Positions 1-6,322 of a DNA stretch of 22,073 nt are shown here, piece after piece (position 1 is the stretch's first letter; each line of letters starts with the position of its first letter). This stretch comes from RBG-16-66-20 sp035499575. GTDB taxonomy: Bacteria > Pseudomonadota > Gammaproteobacteria > Burkholderiales > SG8-39. The notes beneath the pieces are model-generated. The model saw only the letters and a list, made by a program, of their open reading frames with translations, made no database searches and was not told the DNA's origin. Position numbers and translations under genes: made by a program. The stretch covers positions 1-22,073 of the forward strand of contig DATJYN010000050.1 in the NCBI GenBank assembly GCA_035499575.1, read 5' to 3'.

Positions 1-621
1 AAGGAAAGGAAATTCTCGGAATTCCGGGCGCTTGCCGCGCGCGACGACGCGCCGATCCTGCCCGAGCGCCTCGTGGCCGCGCTGCACGACGTCCTGCCGC
101 GCGATGCGACGGTGGTCTGCGACCCGGGCACGCCCTGCCCCTACTTCTCGGCTTACTACGAGTTCCTCGAGGCGGGGCGGCATTTCATTTCCAACCGCGC
201 GCACGGCGCGCTCGGCTATTCGATGGCGGCAGGCGTCGGCGCGCATTTCGGCCGACCGGGCACCAAGACCGTTTCCGTCATGGGCGACGGCAGCTTCGGC
301 TTCACCGCCGGCGAGCTGGAGACCATCGTGCGGCTACGGGTGCCGTTGATGATGGTGGTGATCTCCAACAGCAGCTACGGCTGGATCAAGGCGGGCCAGA
401 AAACCGGCTTTGGCGCGCGTTATTTCTCGGTGGATTTCTCGCGTACCGACCACGCCCGGGTCGCGGAAGCTTTCGGGGTAAAAGCATTCAGGGTGGAGAA
501 ACCCGAAAACCTCAAGGCCGTGCTCGCCGCGGCCGCCGAGCACGGCGGGCCGGCGCTGGTGGACGTCATCACCCAGCCGCTGCAGGACGCGCGCGCGCCG
601 GTGAGCGAATGGGTGGCATAA
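1..621 (+). CDS. Thiamine-diphosphate-dependent enzyme, acetolactate synthase-like, C-terminal part (5' truncated by window edge)
   Basis: The open frame enters at base 1 in frame 1 and ends at TAA 619-621, so about 206 residues of a normally ~550-residue protein are visible. The segment is the TPP-binding C-terminal domain of the acetolactate synthase/benzoylformate decarboxylase superfamily. It has the GDGSFGF motif at about 283-303, then after the usual interval ISNSSYGW, where the family normally has NN-SYG. The second Asn, a likely metal ligand, is kept and the first is Ser. The enzyme should use ThDP and Mg2+ to decarboxylate or ligate a 2-oxo acid; the substrate cannot be read from this fragment. 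The stop lies 12 nt before the acyl-CoA ligase start, so the two are probably co-transcribed, with the ligase perhaps activating a product of this enzyme (inference). GTG 73 is only an internal codon. Confidence 0.88.
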   Translation, partial: KERKFSEFRALAARDDAPILPERLVAALHDVLPRDATVVCDPGTPCPYFSAYYEFLEAGRHFISNRAHGALGYSMAAGVGAHFGRPGTKTVSVMGDGSFGFTAGELETIVRLRVPLMMVVISNSSYGWIKAGQKTGFGARYFSVDFSRTDHARVAEAFGVKAFRVEKPENLKAVLAAAAEHGGPALVDVITQPLQDARAPVSEWVA

Positions 622-633
622 GGAGGAGGGACC

Positions 634-2169
634 ATGACTGAAACGATATTGGATGCAATCAGGCGCCATGCACGCGACAAGGGCGGGGACATGGTCTACT
701 GGACGCCGTCGCGCATTTGGACCTTCACCGCGCTGGACGAGGCCTCGAGCCGCATCTGCCAGGGCCTGAAGAGCCTGGGCGTCGGGCCCGGCGACCGCGT
801 CGCTTGCCTGACCAAACGCACCGCCGACTGCGTCGCGCTGGTGCTGGCCGCCAACAAGATCGGCGCGGTGTGCATGCCGGTCAACTGGCGCCTCGCGCCG
901 CCGGAAATCGAATATATCGTCGACGACGGCAAGGCCAAATTGATGATGGCGGACAAGCCCTTTGCTGCAGCCGCCGGAAAGATCAAGACCTTCGTCACCG
1001 AGGAATTTTCCGCCTGGTACGGCGCCTTCGAAGCGAAGGATCCGGGCTACCAGGCCGGGATCGACGACACCGCGCTGCAGCTCTACTCCTCAGGCACCAC
1101 CGGCCTGCCCAAGGGGGTCGAGTTGACGCACCGCAACCTGATGGCCGGGATGATGGACGCGGTCCCCGCGGCGATCGGCTACCGCGGCGCGCCGGACGTG
1201 ATGCTGAACGCGTTGCCCACGTACCACATCGCCGGGGTGGGCGTCGCACTGCTGACTGCCGCCCGGGGCGGCGCGAGCGTGCTCTACCCGGACTTCGACC
1301 CCGCCGGGGTGATCGCCGCCATCGCCGAACACCGCATCACCCACTCGTTCCTGGTGCCGGCCATGATCCAGTTCATGCTGCAGGTGCCCGGCGTCGAGAA
1401 AGGCGACTATTCCTCGCTCAAGGGCATCTCCTACGGCGCCTCGCCGATCACCGAGCAGGTGCTGATCGGCGCCATGCGCACCTTCAAGTGCCGCTTCATG
1501 CAGGTCTACGGCCTGACCGAGACCACGGGCGCCATCACCTGCCTGCCGCCCGAGGACCACGACCCGGAGGGGCCTAGGAAGCACCTGCTGCGCTCGGCCG
1601 GCAAGCCGATCGAGGGCGTCGAGCTGCGCGTGGTGGATCCGGCCACTGGCGCCGATTGCGCCGAGGGTGCGGTCGGCGAGGTCTGGATCCGTACCGCGCA
1701 GAACATGAAGGGCTACTGGGCCAACGCGCGCGCCACCGGAGAGGCCTTCGTCGACCGGGCGCCGGACGGCATGGGCTGGTTCCGCTCCGGCGACGCCGGC
1801 TACCTGCGCGAGGGCTACGTCTACATGCACGACCGGATCAAGGACATGGTCGTCTCCGGCGGCGAGAACATTTACCCGGCCGAGGTGGAAAACGCGCTGA
1901 TGCAGCACCCGGCGGTCGCCGACGGGGCCGTCATCGGGGTACCGGATGACAAGTGGGGCGAAGCCGTCAAGGCCTGCGTGGTGCTGAAGCCCGGGTCCAA
2001 GGCGAGCGAAGCGGAAATCGTCGAATTCATGCGCAGCCGCATCGCGCACTACAAGTGCCCGCGCTCGGTCGATTTCATGGAAGCAATACCGCGCAACCCG
2101 ACCGGCAAGATCCTGAAGCGGGTGCTGCGGGAACCCTACTGGAAGAACAAAACCAGGCGGGTGAACTGA
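634..2169 (+). CDS. AMP-forming acyl-CoA synthetase (class I adenylate-forming ligase)
   Basis: This 511-residue protein has the usual length and full motif set of the acyl/aryl-CoA ligase family, which activates a carboxylic acid with ATP and transfers it to CoA. The P-loop-like YSSGTTGLPKG is at residues 151-161. YGLTETTG is near 292-299. GWFRSGDAGY starts at 381, and the hinge region continues through DRIKDMVVSGGENIYPAEVE. The C-terminal PRNPTGKILKR carries the likely catalytic lysine K492. The start is fixed by a very strong Shine-Dalgarno sequence (AGGAGGAGGG) three bases before ATG 634. It follows the ThDP enzyme by 12 nt and is the last gene before a large hairpin. The substrate is undetermined: medium-chain fatty, aryl or short branched acids are all possible, and the sequence shows nothing that separates them. 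Confidence 0.94.
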   Translation: MTETILDAIRRHARDKGGDMVYWTPSRIWTFTALDEASSRICQGLKSLGVGPGDRVACLTKRTADCVALVLAANKIGAVCMPVNWRLAPPEIEYIVDDGKAKLMMADKPFAAAAGKIKTFVTEEFSAWYGAFEAKDPGYQAGIDDTALQLYSSGTTGLPKGVELTHRNLMAGMMDAVPAAIGYRGAPDVMLNALPTYHIAGVGVALLTAARGGASVLYPDFDPAGVIAAIAEHRITHSFLVPAMIQFMLQVPGVEKGDYSSLKGISYGASPITEQVLIGAMRTFKCRFMQVYGLTETTGAITCLPPEDHDPEGPRKHLLRSAGKPIEGVELRVVDPATGADCAEGAVGEVWIRTAQNMKGYWANARATGEAFVDRAPDGMGWFRSGDAGYLREGYVYMHDRIKDMVVSGGENIYPAEVENALMQHPAVADGAVIGVPDDKWGEAVKACVVLKPGSKASEAEIVEFMRSRIAHYKCPRSVDFMEAIPRNPTGKILKRVLREPYWKNKTRRVN

Positions 2170-2177
2170 TAGAACGC

Positions 2178-2211
2178 CCGCGGACAGCCCGAACCTCCGG
2201 GCTGTCCGCGG
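2178..2211. terminator. Perfect 14-bp GC-rich inverted repeat between convergent genes
   Basis: Arms 2178-2191 and 2198-2211 are exact reverse complements around a 6-nt loop (AACCTC). The hairpin begins 8 nt after the acyl-CoA ligase stop and sits 12 nt beyond the stop of the minus-strand micropeptide gene, so it could end transcripts from both sides. It is not a textbook intrinsic terminator. On the plus strand the T-rich stretch (T8 at 2231-2238) starts about 19 nt after the stem; on the minus strand no U-run follows. It may act as an mRNA 3'-end stabiliser instead. Confidence 0.6.
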
Positions 2212-2223
2212 ATGTTCAACTCA

Positions 2224-2268
2224 CTACTTCTTTTTTTTGCCTTTTTTCTTGGCTTTTTTCTTCGCCAT
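2224..2268 (-). CDS. 14-residue lysine-rich micropeptide (10 Lys of 14)
   Basis: On the minus strand ATG 2268-2266 opens a frame ending at TAG 2226-2224. It reads MAKKKAKKKGKKKK. A strong Shine-Dalgarno sequence (GAGGAG) lies six bases before the ATG, and a candidate sigma-70 promoter lies about 220 nt upstream, so it looks like a gene and not a chance run. The peptide is built from two imperfect repeats of K-K-K-A/G followed by four lysines, and it has no hydrophobic part. Such a polycation could bind nucleic acid or act in cis by slowing the ribosome, since the AAA/AAG tracts are slippery. Both roles are inference. I do not recognise a named family. The EAL gene lies upstream on the same strand, and the 2178-2211 hairpin lies just downstream. 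The alternative is that the T-runs only serve the opposite strand as a poor terminator tail. Confidence 0.6.
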   Translation of the reverse strand: MAKKKAKKKGKKKK

Positions 2269-2513
2269 TTGAGGCTCCTCTAGAGGATTGGAAAGAAAAT
2301 CACGCGCGAACCTCCCGTAAAAACGGGTCGCGCGATCCAGGCGACGGAGCGGGCTCCAGCGCCATGAATTCGCAAAGCGGGAAACAGCAAAGGGGTAATG
2401 CGGGAAGCGACGATTTGCCTTGAACTAGGCAAAGAAAATGGTTTTGGTGATCGTCACGACTTGATTAATACATCATTGCGCGATTTCGTGCAACTTCGAC
2501 CGCGCGATGCGGA
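2269..2513 (-). other. Structured 5' leader of the micropeptide gene, also the EAL 3' flank
   Basis: This stretch holds no convincing protein gene on either strand. Read on the minus strand it contains a candidate promoter (2465-2493), a small inverted repeat 2414-2419/2428-2433 (TTTGCC/GGCAAA), and a bulged hairpin 2303-2334. In the latter, arms 2303-2309 and 2328-2334 plus 2314-2318 and 2323-2327 pair around a 4-nt loop with a one-sided 4-nt bulge. A 10-bp palindrome CCTCTAGAGG (2277-2286) overlaps the Shine-Dalgarno sequence. If the promoter is right the leader is about 190 nt long, unusually long for a 14-codon gene, and could control ribosome access. No known riboswitch class was recognised. 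Confidence 0.45.
2465..2493 (-). promoter_or_regulatory. Candidate sigma-70 promoter for the micropeptide transcript
   Basis: On the minus strand TTGCAC (2493-2488) is followed after exactly 17 nt by TATTAA (2470-2465). The match to TTGACA/TATAAT is moderate, but the spacing is optimal and the site lies in the only AT-rich intergenic stretch nearby. Transcription would start near 2457 and run toward the micropeptide. Confidence 0.4.
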
Positions 2514-3338
2514 TCAGGATTTGAGCAATTCCTCGATCGGCGCGGGCTCGCGCAAACCAAATCCCTGAGCGTAAGGCACCTTCAGCAGCTTCAGCGCGGA
2601 CAGGATTTTGCCGTCCTCCACGCACTCGGCGATCACCCCGATGCCGCTGCCCTCGCCCACGCGCAGCACCGCCTTGAGCTTCGTCGCGGTGCTGGCCGAG
2701 CGCATGATCTTGCGGACCACGGTGCCGTCCACCTTGACGTAGTCCACCTGCAGGGCCTTGAGCGGCTCGAAGGACACCGAGCGGCGCGCAAAGCCGTCCA
2801 GCAGCAGCTGGCAGCCGACGCTCTTCATCTCGGCGGCGAAGCGCGCAGCGGCCTCGCCCCGTTCGAGTGCATCGTTTTCGTGGATTTCGATCACCAGCGA
2901 GTCCGGCGCCAGCGAGGCAAGGCGCAGCTGCGCGGCGACGAAAGGGGCGAAGCCGGGCTCCTCGAGGGTCTGCGAGGAGACGTTGACGCTCACCTTCTTC
3001 ACGCCGCCGCCCCCGCCCAGCCTTTGCAGCACGTGGCGCACTACCCAGCGGTCGAGCTCAGCCATCATGCCGTAGTGCTCGAAGGCAGGCAGGAAGTCGC
3101 CGGGCGGCAGCGTGCGCGTTTCGCGCTCGCTCAGGCGCAGCAGCACCTCCGCCATGAGGATTTCGTCCGGCGCCCCGGCGCCGGCGCCCAGTCGCATCAC
3201 CGGCTGCGCGTACAGACGGAAATGGTCGTGGTCGAGCGCCTCGCGCAGGCGCGCCGCCGGCCGATCCCAGCCGAGCAGCTCGCCGTCCATCTTCTGGATG
3301 AACAGCGTGGTTTCGCCCGGCGCGTTTTTTTCGCCCAT
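2514..3338 (-). CDS. Stand-alone degenerate EAL-domain protein
   Basis: The 274-residue protein is almost entirely one EAL domain (c-di-GMP phosphodiesterase fold), with no GGDEF, PAS or membrane part. The signature is EVL (E64) instead of EAL. Also kept are N119 (NVSS), E151 (EIHE), D181, K202 (VKVDG), E238 (AECVE) and Q258 (AQGF). The loop-6 motif DDFGTGYSS has decayed to DGFARRSVS, losing the second Asp (now G182), which is a metal ligand in active enzymes. It is therefore probably a weak or inactive phosphodiesterase that binds c-di-GMP or a protein partner, like other degenerate EAL proteins (inference). I chose ATG 3338 because the open frame further upstream lies inside the divergent crotonase gene. 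No Shine-Dalgarno sequence is visible; a TACAAT box sits five bases before the ATG. Confidence 0.87.
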   Translation of the reverse strand: MGEKNAPGETTLFIQKMDGELLGWDRPAARLREALDHDHFRLYAQPVMRLGAGAGAPDEILMAEVLLRLSERETRTLPPGDFLPAFEHYGMMAELDRWVVRHVLQRLGGGGGVKKVSVNVSSQTLEEPGFAPFVAAQLRLASLAPDSLVIEIHENDALERGEAAARFAAEMKSVGCQLLLDGFARRSVSFEPLKALQVDYVKVDGTVVRKIMRSASTATKLKAVLRVGEGSGIGVIAECVEDGKILSALKLLKVPYAQGFGLREPAPIEELLKS

Positions 3339-3343
3339 GCGCA

Positions 3344-3349
3344 ATTGTA
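3344..3349 (-). promoter_or_regulatory. TACAAT -10-like box before the EAL gene
   Basis: TACAAT on the minus strand lies only 5 nt before ATG 3338. That is slightly too close for a normal start site, so either the message is leaderless or an overlapping box (TAATAC, three bases further upstream) is used. No convincing -35 was seen. Confidence 0.3.
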
Positions 3350-3370
3350 TTAGCTGAACTCCGGTGGGCA

Positions 3371-3376
3371 TAAAAT
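3371..3376 (+). promoter_or_regulatory. TAAAAT -10 box for the crotonase-dadA transcript, likely leaderless
   Basis: TAAAAT is followed by 7 nt and then ATG 3384, and no Shine-Dalgarno sequence can be found. A start site at or next to the A of the ATG would give a leaderless mRNA. There is no clear -35 hexamer at 16-18 nt. Confidence 0.4.
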
Positions 3377-3383
3377 TGTTCCC

Positions 3384-4241
3384 ATGGACAGCCAGCACAT
3401 CCGCTACGACGTCGCCGGTCGCGTCGCCACCATCACCCTCCAGCGGCCGGACAAATTGAACGCCTTCACGCGACTGATGCGCGACGAACTCATCGAAGCG
3501 TTCGGCCGCGCCGATGCCGACGACGGGGTGCGCGCGGTCATTGTCACCGGCGCCGGGCGGGCGTTCTGCGCGGGCGCCGACCTCTCCACCGGCACTGCGA
3601 CCTTCAACTACGCGAAACGGGACGACGCGGGGGAGGAGGATCACCGGGACGGGGGCGGCCGGGTTTCGCTGGCAATCTACAAATTGAAAAAACCGGTCAT
3701 CGCAGCCGTCAACGGTCCGGCCGTGGGCGTCGGCGTCACCATGACGCTGCCGATGGACATCCGTATCGCGTCCAGCGCCGCCAGGTTCGGCTTCGTGTTC
3801 GCGCGCCGCGGCATCGTGCCGGAGGCCTGCTCGTCCTGGTTCCTGCCCAAGGTCGTGGGCGTCAGCCGCGCCGCCGAGTGGCTCTACACCGGCCGTGTGT
3901 TCGGCGCCGAGGAGGCGCTGGCGGGCGGCCTGGTATCGCGCGTGGTGCCGCCGGAGGAACTGCTGCCCGCCGCCACGGCCCTGGCGCGCGAGATTGCCGA
4001 CAATACATCTGCGGTGGCCGTGGCCCTCGCCCGCCAGATGCTCTGGCGCATGGCCGGCGCCGATGACCCGATGGAAGCCCATAAGGTGGATTCGCGCGGC
4101 ATCTTTGCCATGGGGGCCTCGCCCGACGTCGAGGAAGGCATCGCCTCGTTCAAGGAGAAGCGCGCGCCGAACTTTCCGATGAAACCGAGCACCGACATGC
4201 CGGCCTTCTATCCCTGGTGGAAAGACCGCCCGTTTAAATGA
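3384..4241 (+). CDS. Crotonase-superfamily protein (enoyl-CoA hydratase/isomerase)
   Basis: The 285-residue crotonase fold is clear: TITLQRPDKLNAF near the N-terminus, then the oxyanion-hole segments GRAFCAGADLS and AVNGPAVGVGVT, then a ~50-residue helical C-terminus. Judged against rat mitochondrial crotonase from memory, both catalytic glutamates are replaced. The E144 position is T119 (GVTMTLPMD) and the E164 position is F139 (FGFVFARRG). A glutamate does occur a little later, E147 in GIVPEACSSW, as in some crotonases that act as isomerases or other CoA-ester enzymes. Hydration of a 2-enoyl-CoA is therefore only one option. The stop overlaps the dadA start (ATGA), so translation is coupled. 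The start ATG 3384 has no Shine-Dalgarno sequence but follows a TAAAAT box. Confidence 0.9.
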   Translation: MDSQHIRYDVAGRVATITLQRPDKLNAFTRLMRDELIEAFGRADADDGVRAVIVTGAGRAFCAGADLSTGTATFNYAKRDDAGEEDHRDGGGRVSLAIYKLKKPVIAAVNGPAVGVGVTMTLPMDIRIASSAARFGFVFARRGIVPEACSSWFLPKVVGVSRAAEWLYTGRVFGAEEALAGGLVSRVVPPEELLPAATALAREIADNTSAVAVALARQMLWRMAGADDPMEAHKVDSRGIFAMGASPDVEEGIASFKEKRAPNFPMKPSTDMPAFYPWWKDRPFK

Positions 4242-5416
4242 AGGTCGCCGTCCTAGGGGCCGGCGTGATAGGCGTCACTGCCGCCTGGTACCTGCGCAAG
4301 GCCGGACACGACGTGCAGGTGCTGGAGCGGCGCGCGGGTCCTGGCCTGGAAACCAGCTACGCCAACGGCGGCCAGATCTCGGCCGACCACGCGGCTCCCT
4401 GGGCGAAGCCGGGCGTGCCGCTGCAGGCCCTGAAATGGGTGCTGCGCGAGGACGCGCCGCTGCTCTTCCGCCTGCGTGCCGACCCGGCGCAGTGGCGCTG
4501 GGGGCTGCAGTTCCTGCGGGAATGCACCGCAGAGCGCTATCGCGAAAACGCCGCCCGCCTGCAGCGCCTGGGGCGCTACAGTCGCGACGCTCTGCGGGAG
4601 CTACGCAACGAGACCGGCCTCCAATACGACCAGGTCGCGCGCGGCATCCTCGAGCTTTACACCGGCAATCGCGCCGCCGATCCGGGCTGGAAAACTCCCG
4701 ATGAATGCGTCGCCCTGGAGCCTGCGCTCGCCTCAATGAAGGCGCTGCTCGCCGGCGGCGGCCTGAATGCGGGCGACGAATCCGGCGACGCCTACAAATT
4801 CACGACGGAACTGGCGAAACTTTGCGTACAGCAAGGGGTTCGCTTTGATTTTGAAGTGGATATCAAGGGCTTTACCCTTGAAAAACAGAAGATCTCGGGC
4901 GTAAAGACGAACCTGTCCACGGTCAAAGCCGATGCCTATGTCCTCGCGCTGGGCAGTTACAGCCCCCTGCTCGCCCGTCCGCTCGGCATCGACCTGCCGG
5001 TCTACCCGCTGAAGGGCTACTCGGTGACGATGCCGGTGAAGAATCCGGCGGCCGCCTGGACGATGTCCCTCGCCGATGAAGCCCACAAACTCGTGCTCTC
5101 GCGCCTGGGCGACCGGCTGCGCATCGCGGGTACCGCGGAGCTGAACGGCTATGACACGTCGATCAACAAACTGCGCTGCGAGGCGATCGTGAAGCGCGTC
5201 ATGACGCTGTTCCCGGACGCGGGCGACCCTTCGAAGGCGACCTATTGGGCGGGGCTGCGGCCGGCGACGCCGAGCAACCTGCCCTTCATCGGCAGCACGA
5301 AATACCCGAATTTTTTCCTCAATACCGGCCATGGCACCCTCGGCTGGACCCACGCCTGCGGTTCCGGCCGCATCCTCGCCGACATCGTCAGCGGGCGCCG
5401 GCCCGAGATTGGCTAG
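4238..5416 (+). CDS. dadA: D-amino acid dehydrogenase small subunit-like FAD oxidoreductase
   Basis: The protein begins with a Rossmann FAD-binding motif (LGAGVIGVTAAWYL, residues 6-19) and matches DadA throughout. Matching segments are ETSYANGGQIS, HAAPWAKPGVPLQALKW, VYPLKGYSVT, YWAGLRPATPS and the C-terminal NTGHGTLGWTHACGSGR. DadA oxidises D-amino acids to 2-oxo acids and passes electrons to the respiratory chain at the inner membrane. At 392 residues it is shorter than E. coli DadA (432). By memory alignment part of the gap is about 15 residues missing between RGILELYTG and VALEPALA. ATG 4238 overlaps the crotonase TGA by 4 nt. The stop TAG shares CTAG with the stop of the convergent outer-membrane protein. 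A segment around 4795-4935 is visibly richer in A and T than its surroundings. Confidence 0.88.
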   Translation: MKVAVLGAGVIGVTAAWYLRKAGHDVQVLERRAGPGLETSYANGGQISADHAAPWAKPGVPLQALKWVLREDAPLLFRLRADPAQWRWGLQFLRECTAERYRENAARLQRLGRYSRDALRELRNETGLQYDQVARGILELYTGNRAADPGWKTPDECVALEPALASMKALLAGGGLNAGDESGDAYKFTTELAKLCVQQGVRFDFEVDIKGFTLEKQKISGVKTNLSTVKADAYVLALGSYSPLLARPLGIDLPVYPLKGYSVTMPVKNPAAAWTMSLADEAHKLVLSRLGDRLRIAGTAELNGYDTSINKLRCEAIVKRVMTLFPDAGDPSKATYWAGLRPATPSNLPFIGSTKYPNFFLNTGHGTLGWTHACGSGRILADIVSGRRPEIG

Positions 5417-6318
5417 AGCCCGGCGCCCCAACGGTACTGCCAGGCCACGCCGAGCAGATCGAAGTTGTTGCCAGTGCGCGCCGAGACCCCGCGGCTGGCG
5501 TAGAACTTGACCGAGTTCTGGCGATCCACCGGCAGCGCGAGCGTGCTGCCCAGGCGCCAGTTCTGCTGGAGGTCGGCATTGCGCATATCGCCGATCGTCG
5601 AGCGCCCGCCGGTAAAGTAGGTGGCATCCAGCGAGCCCCAGGTGCCGGACGGGAAGTTGTAGATCAGGTGTCCCTGCGTCGAGTAAATCGGCTCCTGCGA
5701 GCGCGTGGTGTCGCCGAAAAAGTCCTTGTTGTCCGTGAAGAACCTGGCCGCCAGCGAAGCCTCCGCGGTCCAGGGCCCCAGCGCCTTGGAAACGCCCAGT
5801 TCCGGCTTGAACGACCAGCGGTTCGTGCCCAGGTTGATGAGTTTGCTGTCGTCGTACTGGCCCCAAGGCGCAGTGACCTGCAGGCTGCCGCCGATGATCA
5901 GGTCCTGCCGGTACTTCCTGAACTCGCCGAGCGACAGAGCCGGAGCGCCGTAGAAATTGACCGACAGCTTGAACGTGGGATCCATCAAGCCGTCCACTTC
6001 GCGCTCGATCGTCTGCCCACGGTACTGCGCCGTTCCGGAAAGCCAGGTGTAGGGCACTACGGCGGAGACCTTGGCTGACATTCCCCAAAGGTCGATCACC
6101 CGCGCGTAGCCCAGAACCGCGCTCGAGGTCTTGAGATGCGGATCGGTGATCTGCGTGTCGGTATCGAACGCGACGCCGCCCTGCGTGTAGGCGTAGCCGC
6201 CGAGCAGGAAATTGACCCCGACCGGCGCGTTGGAATAGGAGCGCGGCTCGATGTCCTGCGCGCGCGCGGCGGACGCTGCTGCCGTGAGCGCGCACAGCAG
6301 GGCCAATTTGAGCTTCAC
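5413..6318 (-). CDS. Outer-membrane beta-barrel, phenol MetA-pathway degradation type transporter
   Basis: This 301-residue protein starts with a clear signal peptide (about 1-20, cleavage after ARA) and continues as alternating amphipathic strands rich in aromatics and Gly, ending in ...WQYRWGAGL. The segments NFLLGGYAYTQGGVAFD, VVPYTWLSGTAQYRG, DLIIGGSLQVTAPWGQYD and NRWSFKPELGVSKALGPW are typical of the Phenol_MetA_deg family, thought to move hydrophobic substrates across the outer membrane. Start GTG 6318 lies 4 nt after the MOSC stop, which makes this the last gene of the long minus-strand operon. Its stop shares CTAG with the dadA stop, so no terminator fits between them. The family call is firm; the substrate is unknown. 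Confidence 0.87.
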   Translation of the reverse strand: MKLKLALLCALTAAASAARAQDIEPRSYSNAPVGVNFLLGGYAYTQGGVAFDTDTQITDPHLKTSSAVLGYARVIDLWGMSAKVSAVVPYTWLSGTAQYRGQTIEREVDGLMDPTFKLSVNFYGAPALSLGEFRKYRQDLIIGGSLQVTAPWGQYDDSKLINLGTNRWSFKPELGVSKALGPWTAEASLAARFFTDNKDFFGDTTRSQEPIYSTQGHLIYNFPSGTWGSLDATYFTGGRSTIGDMRNADLQQNWRLGSTLALPVDRQNSVKFYASRGVSARTGNNFDLLGVAWQYRWGAGL

Positions 6319-6322
6319 CCGG

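Noticed and set aside
1090..2049. A 319-codon minus-strand frame inside the acyl-CoA ligase.
   Set aside because: Antisense shadow; the ligase motifs on the plus strand are complete from end to end.
2277..2286. CCTCTAGAGG palindrome as an operator for a repressor.
   Set aside because: Ten bases are too few to claim an operator, and the overlap with the Shine-Dalgarno sequence explains part of it. It is kept only as part of the leader description.
2514..4082. Extended N-terminus for the EAL protein (522 residues).
   Set aside because: The extra part is antisense to the crotonase and lacks any domain. The EAL domain with its N-terminal helix starts naturally at 3338.
4733..6295. A 520-codon minus-strand frame across dadA and the outer-membrane protein.
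   Set aside because: It is out of frame with the barrel protein, lacks a signal peptide, and shows only Arg/Gly/Ala-rich antisense composition.
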